DNA of 64,000 nt, taken from assembly GCF_026151205.1 (NCBI RefSeq), contig NC_087080.1, forward strand, positions 11,889,837 to 11,953,836, in the 5' to 3' direction. This document shows, piece by piece, positions 11,079 through 20,514 of the stretch (position 1 is the first letter of the stretch; each line of letters begins with the position of its first letter). Position numbers and translations under genes: made by a program. The notes below the pieces were generated by a model. It ran no database searches and was not told where the DNA came from. It worked only from the letters and a program-made list of their open reading frames with translations. Source of the DNA: Bolinopsis microptera (Eukaryota > Ctenophora > Tentaculata > Lobata > Bolinopsidae).

Positions 11079-12662
11079 TTAATGTGAGTTACTAAAATAA
11101 CCACTTATCTTTCCTCATACATGCAACCACTGCACTCCAACTAAACACATTATTTACCACAGTCCACACACCATACTCCACAGATGATATATTTATATAT
11201 ACACACAAACACACTAGTACCGAACAATTGCACTGTAAAACATGCTCACGATACACTCAAAATTAGAAATATTCGGCTCGTATATGAAACTTAGCGACTT
11301 ACACTCAGTGTACACCCAGTGTTAACCAGTATTACACACTAGTAAATTCTACGTAACGCGCGAAAACAATAATTCTGTAGCGTTTTCATTGTCACATTTC
11401 ACGTCGACGGGATTAAACGCGCGCGCGCGTAACAACTTATCTTACTGCTAACTCAGCGACTAGACACACAACGACTTCGACATTTGACAGATGACTAAAC
11501 AATTGTGAGTTATGACGGACTTAACTGTATGGGTCAACTACTGAAACTATATTGTTTACTATCTTATTCATTATACTGGACATGAGATGACGAAGTATCT
11601 TAAGCAGCACTTTATACCCCCACTTAGAACTTGATTAGTCACGAACAATAGAATCATCAAAAACCAATACAATAAAACATCTTGATCAATAAATGCCTAG
11701 CAGCACCAGACAGCAGCCGTGTACCTTTTTCGACTCCGTGGAGTCCCTGATGGACTTTTGTTTACTTTTGTTAATAATCGGACTAACCTTTCTTTCTCGA
11801 AACATGTATCCTATTGTATTTCATTATAGTATTAAGATGTGAAGATATACTAGATATTACAACGAAATAGAGGTATACCAAATTGGCCCTTGATATGAAC
11901 TATAACCGTGTTGATGGTTTTAAATTTTGTATGTTGTAAGCACTTTAGTTTGTGAAGCGTTTACTCCTCCCCCTCAGCAAGACAGCTAGATTATAGATTA
12001 ATGATAATAATTGTCAAATGTCGTTATATATTATATAACAGTTATAAATGTTCAATATTTGTAGAGCGACTTTAAGAGTAGTGGTCCACAGGGGTCCGAA
12101 AAAGCCGTACAGGCACTTGGGTCCTTATCCTTGTCACTAATCTCAATTGGATTCGGTTTACACAAAGCATGAACATTTAGACGTACACATTGACACGATA
12201 TTTATTAGAAAGCAAAAAGTATAAAATAATACGTGCGTGCGCGGCTTGAGCCGCGCCGCATAAGAACGGATGCGTGTAGGGGCTGGAGTACGCTTGTATG
12301 TAAATTAATGAAATGTTGCATTGTAAATATTTAGAATTGACGATATATTTTGATCTAAAAGTAAATTTTACAAAGCTGGCTTTGGATTTAGGTAAGATTA
12401 TAATTTATTTTTTTAAAAAAACCACGGATAATTTTAAATGTATTTCTATTTGTCGTATAATCATAAACAATTTAATCATGTTTTTAAGAATGCGCGGCTT
12501 TGGCGGCCAGTTATTGACTTATACATTAAATTGAATTTTAAATAGAAATGTGAATATATTAAAATTTAAAACTTTCAAAACGGAGGCTTATAAATATTAT
12601 TATATTATGATTGTAAAATAAAGGATAAAATTTTAAATTTGTTTCACTAAAAATTTGTTTCA
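11079..12662 (+). mobile_element. LINE-B 3' untranslated region
   Basis: Non-coding tail of LINE-B. It contains a (CG)n stretch near 11420, several short hairpins (for example GCGCGGCT-TG-AGCCGCGC near 12240) and ends in two copies of an AAATTTGTTTCACT repeat instead of poly(A). The last 1157 bp (11506-12662) are repeated at 16789-17929, which confirms this as an element 3' end. Reading frames in it, such as 12313-12534, are not supported. Confidence 0.85.
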
Positions 12663-13318
12663 CTTGTTATATGACGACTGGAATGACGAAATGCAGTGTT
12701 TGCAGCAAACAAACCATTAGAAACAAGAAAATCCAATAATCTCCCACCATTTTCATTTCGTCTTCCGACGCCATGCCTTCCAATGTTCTTATGAAGGCCA
12801 TTTTGAAAGTCATGATCAGACCTTTTGCCAAGTTTGGCATTGAAATCTCCTAGGATCCAGATTTCATGTCTTGCAGGCACATTAATTGCTTCCTGAAGCT
12901 CACAGTAAAACTGGTCAGTAGCAGCCGGATTTGATAAAGTTTTTGGGTTGGTTGGACTGTAACAGTTCACGATTCGCATTTTGCATGGTGGTTTGTTAAC
13001 AAACTTGGATGGAATATAAAAGTCCATGAAAGCAACTCGATCGCTGATCTGATGAAATGAACGGAAATAATGATTTACACGAGCGTTGATTAAGAAACCC
13101 AGTCCACCATGACGTCCTGTCTTCTGATCAAACAAAAGGAGGCGATGATTTCCTGGTAGTTTCTTATCCTCAAACTGACAAATTTTAGTCTCTTGTATCC
13201 CTATAATGTCCAAGTCATACCTGTCACAGTCGTTAGCAAGCAAGCACTGCTTGTCTGTCTTCGTCAAACCTCGAACATTCCAAGTAGCAAAGCCGAGAAG
13301 AGCAATTGGTAACAAGGA
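12663..13318 (-). mobile_element. LINE-A, endonuclease N-terminal part
   Basis: Minus-strand frame from about 13318 down to the LINE-B junction. It encodes the first two thirds of an apurinic-type endonuclease: ATWNVRGL, LDIIGIQETK, GGLGFLIN, IVNCYSPTN, IWILGDFNAKLG, GGRLLDFLVSNGLF and RHIT at the junction. ETK supplies the metal-binding Glu and GDFNAK the catalytic Asp/Asn. A stop lies just upstream and there is no good ATG, so the 5' end is degraded or truncated. The three bases of apparent coding beyond 12668 and the stop near 12647 belong to LINE-B. The domain is completed at 3472-3328. Confidence 0.88.
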
Positions 13319-13913
13319 TTACGGTGACCAGTTCTACAGTCTTTCTACTCAGCCGAATACTCGAGAAATCGGGTGTGAGGGTTAAATGAGGAGCTGCACA
13401 TTGCAGCAAAGTCTCGGGCGAAGAAAGTATGGTACACACTACCTTAACCGTCACTGGCTAAAAACAAATCCTTCGGCTTCCTGTAATTGGCTGGTTGCAT
13501 TTGTGTAACAATGTGGCTGTTGGAATACTCCGAAGTAAAATAAGTGTCTTGATAAAAAAAGAATGATTTGTGATTGCTGGAATGTCAATGATATCTTAGC
13601 TGTTGACATAACGTAGATATTAGTACTAGTATGAGCACATAGATAACATATATAGCTTAATATATTGTAAAAAGTAACAATAACTAACCAGACATTGTTA
13701 TACAGCGTCAAATCAAGCCAATTTTAAGACAAAAATAAAGAAAAACATACACAAACTATACATACAAATATAACCTTTTAAAAGCTATTTAATTTTACCA
13801 CAATAATCTAATCCTGATTTTACAATAATCGAATCAATAAATAATGTTGTTTATAGATATTTGTCGACCAACATAATTAATAATTTATGAACAATTTTAT
13901 TAAATAATATGAT
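13319..13913. other. No gene seen
   Basis: AT-rich sequence next to the LINE-A 5' end. Two short minus-strand reading frames (13233-13454 and 13451-13711) have no recognisable motif. Some of it may be LINE-A 5' untranslated sequence. Confidence 0.5.
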
Positions 13914-14030
13914 ATTGATTGACAATGTCAACTCATCGAAATCGTTGCTTTGCGAAGCAATCAACGATGCGAAGCAAGAAAACTAGTAATTGCGCGGCGC
14001 GTCGCGAAGCCTAGCGGCGAAGTCCTTCAA
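13914..14030 (+). repeat. Degenerate copy of the 109-bp small element found at 15316-15424
   Basis: Shares the order of blocks with 15316-15424: TTGATTGAC, ATGTCAAC-CATCG, TCGTTGCT, GCGAAGCAA, GCGCGGCGCGTCG and GGCGAAGTCCT. Flanking bases are only weakly similar to each other (ATATGATA, ATATAATC), which suggests an older insertion than the second copy. Confidence 0.65.
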
Positions 14031-14213
14031 AATATAATCAAGAAACCAACAATTTCAAGAAAACAATAATATGAAATACATTTTATTTTAAAACCTATAG
14101 CTATTCATACTTCCCAATAAAATTAAAATATAATAAGTTTATTTTTGTTACCTGGCTCGTCAATCCTTGTGCGCACTGCTTTTTTCAAGCTTCATGGACA
14201 AGATAAACTTTTT

Positions 14214-14450
14214 ATTTGTAGATTTACAACCTACCAGGACGCGCGCTGAGTTGGACTGGATATTTTACAATCAGTATCACCCGTTTATTTTTTATAAGTA
14301 ATAGAATCAAGCATTACTTTGGGACCTCAAGCTATCATGTTCATAAACCATAAACTTGTAGGTTTACAACCTACCAGGACGCGCGCCGCGTTGGACTCGT
14401 CGACGGTCCAATATATGGAACAGATATTTTACGAGTATCACCCGTTAAAC
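14214..14450 (+). repeat. Two related interspersed repeat units ending ATCACCCGTTTA/ATCACCCGTTAAA
   Basis: Units at about 14214-14288 and 14352-14450 share TTTACAACCTACCAGGACGC near the start and ATATTTTAC...AGTATCACCCGTT at the end. The 26-base ending at 14424-14449 is identical to 1661-1686 within the MULE-type element, so it is a dispersed element end. The family is unknown. Confidence 0.55.
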
Positions 14451-14880
14451 CATAAACATGTTCATAAATAGAGATTAGGCGGAATGTTGCTCTTACCAGA
14501 GCCCTCTCGCTTGCAGTAGCGCGCGACCGCCGCGTCACGCAGTACGCGTATACACATGGCTATGTGAAGGCGGAATGACAGGCTGAGCGCGGCCCAGTAA
14601 AATCAAGCAATAAACTGTATTAGCAAGCTAAATAACTATAACCAAATCCGCATTGAATTTTTATAAAAGTTCATTTAATCATTTAATATTAATTTTACAT
14701 ATTTTTGATGATGTTCAACTTATTTCAGCATAATTAAACAATCAACAATGCATAAATGTAAATGTTTTAATATTGAGGTAATAAATTTGTGAGCACAAAA
14801 TTATTTATTTTGTATTATAGTACTACTATTTATTCGTATAATAAATAACTAAATAAATGCGCGCAGACTGATCATATTCT
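14451..14880. other. No gene seen
   Basis: A GC-rich patch (14500-14600, several GCGCG and ACGCG steps) followed by AT-rich filler. The last ten bases, ATCATATTCT (14871-14880), are the left TSD copy of the next element. Confidence 0.5.
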
Positions 14881-15092
14881 TGTTTGTATCACGTGGTGAC
14901 CCGCACTGTCGCTTCACTATAGTAGCGTCTTCGACGCTACAGGGGGAGCCGCGCACGAGTGCGCGTCGGGTCATACAACGTATGACAAATTCTTGTCATA
15001 CGTTGTATGACCCGCCGCGCACGAGTGCGCGGCTCCCCTTGTATCGTAGAAACTCTATAGTGAAGCGACCGTGGGGGTCGCAACGTGATACA
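14881..15092. mobile_element. 212-bp foldback (hairpin) MITE with 10-bp TSD
   Basis: The whole element is an imperfect palindrome. Outer arms share TGTATCACG and GTCGCTTCACTATAG, inner arms share GGGTCATACAACGTATGACAA, and the GC-rich block GCCGCGCACGAGTGCGCG is present in both halves. It is flanked by the same ten bases, ATCATATTCT, at 14871-14880 and 15093-15102. A reading frame at 14880-15104 is a by-product. A 10-bp TSD occurs in IS4EU and some Mutator-like groups; the class is uncertain. Confidence 0.82.
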
Positions 15093-15315
15093 ATCATATT
15101 CTAGGCTGTTGTACATTCATAAATTCTACAAGATCTTCGGATAGACAAAAAATTTTTTGTAAGAGTAAATATACATAAATTGATTTTGGTTGATATGTGG
15201 CCCATTCCATCACGTCTGAGTATGTTTTCCTATAATTTTGTATTCTGTCTTTTTGGCTGTTCTTTGAAGAGCTTACAATATCAGACATTTACCTTTCGTT
15301 CTATAAACAATGGTG

Positions 15316-15424
15316 TTGGTTGACGATGTCAACCCATCGAGATCGTTGCTCTGCGAAGCAAGAATGCTAGTTCGCGAAGCAAGAATGCTAGTTCGCGCGG
15401 CGCGTCGAAGCGGCGAAGTCCTCC
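15316..15424. mobile_element. 109-bp small non-autonomous element with 10-11-bp TSD
   Basis: AAACAATGGTG occurs directly before (15305-15315) and after (15425-15435) this insert. Inside, a segment containing CGAAGCAAGAATGCTAGTTCG is tandemly doubled and is followed by GCGCGGCGCGTCGAAGCGGCG. Terminal inverted repeats are short and imperfect. A diverged copy sits at 13914-14030. Confidence 0.72.
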
Positions 15425-15435
15425 AAACAATGGTG

Positions 15436-16068
15436 CTATAGACTGGCATGGAAGTACTGTTCACAACTTGGATGAGCATAAATATATGAGCCTATTTCTT
15501 TATCGTGCTATTTTTACCTATAGTTTACCGTTACGTTGTACCAAGCTAATCGTCTAGGCTATAAGCTGTTCTTACGAACATTGGAGGCATTAAAAAAACC
15601 TAGACAACTCAAATCTATTTTCGACTTTTTGTTTTTTGGGTATTTAATACCTTGCATACTTTCTTTATAGGAATCGCTTCCCTCAGCCTCTTGTGTAACA
15701 CAGCCATTTTTGCTGATTGTGCACATACGGCCCAAAATAAAAATCATTGATACATTATAACATAATTTGCGTGCAAACGTAGTTCACTTTCTCAATGCTG
15801 CATTAAGGTGGCCTTATCTGGAGATAGAGTCAATCATATTTTGGTATGATTTCTCCTCTTTTTCCTTTTTCAACCCAAATCTTTCTTGTGCTTGCTGTTG
15901 GTCACCAGATATTATTCTGAAGGAGAGTCCTTGCTTTTTCATTATTATACTAATCTTCATTTATTGATGCGAAAAATATATCATTGGATAGAAATATGGA
16001 TTATGGAGAATGTATGAGAAATTTAGTCACTCGGATTGTTTGTTATGTCGAGTGGACTCAAATTCATA
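15436..16068. other. No gene seen
   Basis: AT-rich sequence with several unrelated 60-70-codon frames on both strands and no recognisable domain or splice-coherent structure. Confidence 0.5.
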
Positions 16069-16076
16069 ATATAGCA

Positions 16077-16365
16077 CAGTGGCGTAACGTTGCCTGTTGG
16101 CGCCCCCCTGCCGAAAAGGCGCCCCCCTGTTGGCGCCCCCTCCCCTTTTGGTGCCCCTCCCTAAAATTGAACAAATTAGGTGATTTTAGAAGATATGCCG
16201 GTAAAAATCTCTAAAAAAGTGTGTATCTAGAGCAAAACGCGCATTTTTGCTAGTACTTTAGTTAAGTTTTCGAAATTGTCCCACATTCAAACGACGATTT
16301 GGCGCCCCCCTAAGACGGCGCCCCCCTGCACAGCGGGGTCAGCAGGGCCCTTCGTTACGCCACTG
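16077..16365. mobile_element. hAT-type MITE, 289 bp, 8-bp TSD
   Basis: Starts CAGTGGCGTAACG and ends with its exact complement CGTTACGCCACTG. Flanked by ATATAGCA at 16069-16076 and 16366-16373. CAG-starting TIRs with 8-bp TSDs are characteristic of the hAT superfamily. The interior holds several copies of GGCGCCCCCC on both sides and no coding frame, so it depends on a transposase in trans. Confidence 0.92.
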
Positions 16366-16373
16366 ATATAGCA

Positions 16374-16788
16374 TAGTGTCGTACAATGGCAGATTCTAGA
16401 TGTTTTAACAGAGCGCCTCATTTAAACCTCAATCACCGATTTCCCAATCATCTCAATAGTTTTTCTATCTGAGCTGTTTGGTTCACAGAAAATCAGATAA
16501 TATGGACAGTTATACGTTTATGACTATGTTTTGAACAAAGTTTGTTTCAGTAACCATTGAGAACTTATGTCCACATGCCCAAATTGGTGTAAATGAAAAA
16601 TGTTAAGACATGCACCTTATTTATATGAAAATATTTTCCTTATAAAGGGCAACCACATTTTTTTGTTTGATACTGCGTTGTTTGTGATTTTTCTCATTCA
16701 AAGAAACAGGGCTCGGAGATGAATGAAATGGTCTAAATTTCAGGGGGCCATAGTTAAGGTATGCAGCAATTTTTATCCATGAAAGTTA
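16374..16788. other. No gene seen
   Basis: AT-rich intergenic sequence between the hAT MITE and the LINE-B 3' copy. Nothing recognisable. Confidence 0.5.
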
Positions 16789-17929
16789 TGAGTTATGACG
16801 GACTTAACTGTATGGGTCAACTACTGAAACTGTATTGTATACTATCTTAATCATTATACTGGACATGAGATGACGAAGTATCTTAAGCAGCACTTTATAC
16901 CTCCACTTAGAACTTGATTAGTCACGAACAATAGAATCATTATAAATCAATACAATAAAACATCTTGATCAATAAATGCCTAGCAGCACCAGACAGCGGC
17001 CGTGTACCTTTTTCGACTCCACGGAGTCCCTGATGGACTTTTGTTAATAATTTGACAGCAACCTTTCTTTCTCGAAACATAAATCCTACTGTACTTCATT
17101 ACAGTATTAAGATAATATAAAGCAAATCATGTCAATATATGACTACGAAATAGATCTATAGATTTGTCCATAATATTTAATACCGTATTGATGGTTTTGA
17201 ATTTTGTATATTGAATTTTAATGTGAAGCGTTTACTCTTCCCCCTCGGCAATTAATTAGAAAGTTAGATTAATGACAATAATTGCCAAATGACGTAGTAG
17301 ATATAAATGTTCAATGTTGTAGAGTGATTTCAAGAGTAGTGGTCCACAGGGGTCCGAAAAAGCCGTACAGGCACTTGGGTCCTTATCCTTGTCACTAGTC
17401 CCAATTGGATTCACTTTACACAAAACATGAACGTTTACAATTTAGACGTACACATTGGCACGATATTTATTAGAAAGCAAACAATATAAAATAATACGTG
17501 CGTGCGCGGCTTGAGCCGCGCCGCATAACAATTTATTGCGTTTAGGGGCTGGAGTACGCGTGTTTACAAATTAATGAATTGTTGCATTGTAAATATTTAA
17601 AGTTGACGATATATTATGATTTAATAGTAAATTTTTCAAAGCTGGCTTTGGACTTAGGTAAAATTATAACTTATTTATTTAAAAGAAAAAACCACGGATA
17701 GTTTTAAATTTACATAGTCGTATAACTATAATCAAGTTAATCCTGTTTTCAAGAATGCGCGGCTTTGGCGGCCAGTTATTGACTTGTACATAAAATTGAA
17801 TTTTAAATAGAAATGTGAATGTATTAAAATTTAAAACTTTCAAAACGGAGGCTTATAAATATTATTATATTATGATTGTAAAATAAAGGATAAAATTTTA
17901 AATTTGTTTCACTAAAAATTTGTTTCACT
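16789..17929 (+). mobile_element. 5'-truncated second copy of LINE-B (3' UTR only)
   Basis: Collinear with 11506-12662, sharing long blocks such as TGAGTTATGACGGACTTAAC, ACTCC(A/G)(C/T)GGAGTCCCTGATGG, the GCGCGGCTTGAGCCGCGC hairpin and the final AAATTTGTTTCACT repeats. Differences are scattered substitutions and small indels, including about 10 bp missing near 17045. It begins abruptly inside the 3' UTR, which is what incomplete target-primed reverse transcription produces. No clear TSD is seen. Confidence 0.9.
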
Positions 17930-18847
17930 AAATTCCATACACCACAAGAATTTGACCTCTGCGATGTTACATTTTAACAAAGATGGGTATTGTGTTCGTC
18001 TCAAAATCGCCACAAAGTGCCAAATTTATATTTTAAATTCACTGTAACCTATCTCTTCTGAAGGGAGTACCATAGAAATAACCAGCCTCATATCTTTGAA
18101 GGTACACATTTTGGAGAGAGTTCCCAACTTGTTGCATCCGTAACATTTTTGAAACTGTTACAAAAATCTAAAATTGCATTTTTGAGACCTAAGCAAAAAG
18201 ATGTCCTCAAATCGAAAATTCGACAGAAAATAACTGAGTTATGCATAATTTTGTAAATGCCCATATATAGGTGTAAGGCTTTGCACACCTTAGACTATTT
18301 TTACCATTTTTACCATTTTTTCATTATTCTGACTGAAACCAAAACAAATTGAAGTCATATAGGGTTTGACTATTTTTCCGTTATGGCTGCTTTCTCGATG
18401 CAAACTTATTGTTGCTGATACATAACCATCATATTATAAGAAGATGCACTTCTCTATGTCTTAAATGTACACAGTACTTGTGAATAATATGATAGCATAA
18501 TTCCTACCTCCTACTATGAATGATAGATTGAACCAAAGCATGAGATCAACTTGCTAGCAATAAATTAAACAAGCGCGGGTGGCCAGAAAAAAGCAAAAAT
18601 ACCAAGTTCATTAATATCTAACTATAATATTGCTTATCTAATCCTTTGCTCATCTAATCCTCTGTTAGTCCTGTTTGGCGTATTTTAGCTTGGCATGAGT
18701 TTTGTAAACTACAGTTATGAAATTACTTCCTCATTTAAACACTGTTAACAGAAACGTTTTTAGCATGCAAAAGAAGATAGGCATAATGTGAGACAGAACT
18801 AATAACTAACAATAAATGGATTTAATGCTGATATATGGTAAGTTACC
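17930..18847. other. No gene seen
   Basis: AT-rich. The part at about 18000-18290 contains AACTGAGTTATGCATAATTTT and AAATGCCCATATAT, phrases similar to the interior of the TTAA palindrome (23874-25233), and may be a distant relative of it. No coding frame is supported. Confidence 0.4.
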
Positions 18848-18900
18848 ATAAATTATAATTATGATAAAATCTTATAAATTTTATCATAATTATAATTTAT
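18848..18900. repeat. Perfect 22-bp AT-rich hairpin
   Basis: Arms 18848-18869 and 18879-18900 are exact reverse complements with a 9-base loop. There is no T-run and no gene end beside it, so it is recorded as a cruciform-prone site and not as a terminator. Confidence 0.9.
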
Positions 18901-20477
18901 ATTTGATAGTTTGCCTTTTCGAATTCATCACCTTCAGTTCTGAAATACCACCCCAATTGTGTGATGTCATTGATTTTCTTTCAACAGATTCATTGAGACT
19001 CAAACTTTTCAGGTTTCTTGTGGTTGCTATGGTTGCCAAGTTATGTTAGTCAAGGTGAGTTGACTTGCTTTAAACTTATCAAGTGTCAACGTATTTACAA
19101 ATATATGCAAATCTATGCAATTTTTAAAATGCAAAACGACAGTTGAAAATATGTTTGGAATTCTGACATGACTATGACAGCTGACTGATAAGACACTGCA
19201 AAAACACTGGGTATTAAATTCTTTGTGTTGTACCTTCTGTTGTGGTAATATGTAATTGAACGATTAACACTGTCTTCGTGGACTCAATTTTCTTATTTTT
19301 GGCTGATCAGATGAACTGAAAAGATAAAATATTCCATGATTGTATAAGGTTTCCCTTGATAGCAGACAGTTATTTCCGCTGGTGATGTAGCAGAAACCTT
19401 TCCAACCATAATCCGATCTCCCTAGACTTTTGGAGATTACTGTTGCCGCTTCAGATCTCAACTATTTCGTTTCAAGGTGTTGCCAATTATCCTAGCAATA
19501 AATTGTCTGGCGCACGACGTCATTCTGCGCACGTCATAGCGCACAATTCATTAGCAATGTGACCTCATGCGCAAGTCACAGCACTTCCTCACCTGAAAGA
19601 AGGTTTTGAATTTAATTACAGTAGTTTTACAGCACCCGCACGTGTCGTACAGACCATTAAAATACGGGACATGTGACCATAAGATTGTAATGACAGGCGT
19701 ATCACAGCCAATCATAGCACAGGAACAGCTCGTTTACCCAATCAGAGGGCAGGGAATGAGCTGTGCGATCTGCACACTTTTCCGGGGAGGTGAAAATATA
19801 TCATGTTTCATTATTAACGACATTTGTAGTTATGTATTATTGGGTTTAACAGTTATCTACCGTCACAAAACAGCTCCATATTTTAAAACGAGTGCAGATT
19901 CTCTCTTTGCCGCTTGTACTTTTTTCACTCTTTAGGTTTCTTTCTACAGTTTTTAAAACTGATTATATCCACTCTCTCAGTCCTGCAAACTTTTCGTCAT
20001 CGTTATCGTGTTTTCTTCTCGGCAGTTAATCACAATATTACGTCACACACATAACTTGTCACACCCAGCTGTTCTAGTTTGTAGGTTCAAGGTTCTGTTA
20101 TCATGTTCAACAGGATTTGCTGTGTATTGCCACCCCACACTCAGTTACCATTGTCGTTAACGTTTAACTCCAACAACAGATACGAGACGTAAGTCTTCTT
20201 ATTAAAAGAGATCCCCAAAATTCCTAGCCCCCTGATGTGACCTCAGGTTGCACCAGCTATCACAAGGAACGTTTCCAGTTTCCACTACTATTGTTGTCGA
20301 TAATCGGGCGCACTTTCCCTTTTCTTCCCCTGTAAAACTATCCGAGGAGACCAGCATTAGCCGGCTCCCTGCCCTCTGCTCTCTGCTCTCTCTCTCCCTC
20401 TGGTGTTTAGTGGGCCTGACTCCCGTGCTATCGAGTTACCGTGACTATGAGAGTTGTCAGCTCATTCCTTTGTAACG

Positions 20478-20514
20478 TGAGAGAGAGAGAGAGAGGGAGG
20501 GAGAGGGGAGAGAG
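20478..20514. repeat. (GA)n microsatellite
   Basis: A GA dinucleotide run grading into GGGA/GAGG steps. Confidence 0.9.

Larger units (their letters stand above)
3473..12662 (+). mobile_element. LINE-B, CR1-like non-LTR retrotransposon, 5'-truncated and interrupted
   Basis: LINE-B entered LINE-A in the opposite orientation. The six bases CTTGTT occur on both sides (3467-3472 and 12663-12668) and joining them restores the LINE-A endonuclease (RHIT followed by RTGW). The element contains the tail of ORF1 (3473-3866), ORF2 with PHD-like finger, endonuclease and reverse transcriptase (3835-5627 plus 9495-11078), and a 1.58-kb 3' region ending in a short repeat of AAATTTGTTTCACT. The 5' end is truncated inside ORF1. 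A DNA transposon (5628-9494) splits the reverse transcriptase. The two-ORF layout with an ORF1 esterase-like end, a finger at the start of ORF2 and a short-repeat 3' tail is typical of CR1/L2-group elements; the clade assignment is inference. Confidence 0.88.

Noticed and set aside
12313-12534. 73-codon frame in the LINE-B 3' UTR
   Set aside because: The second copy of the 3' UTR does not keep the frame, so it is non-coding.
18848-18900. Hairpin read as a transcription terminator
   Set aside because: No adjacent gene end, and hairpin terminators are not expected in animal Pol II genes.
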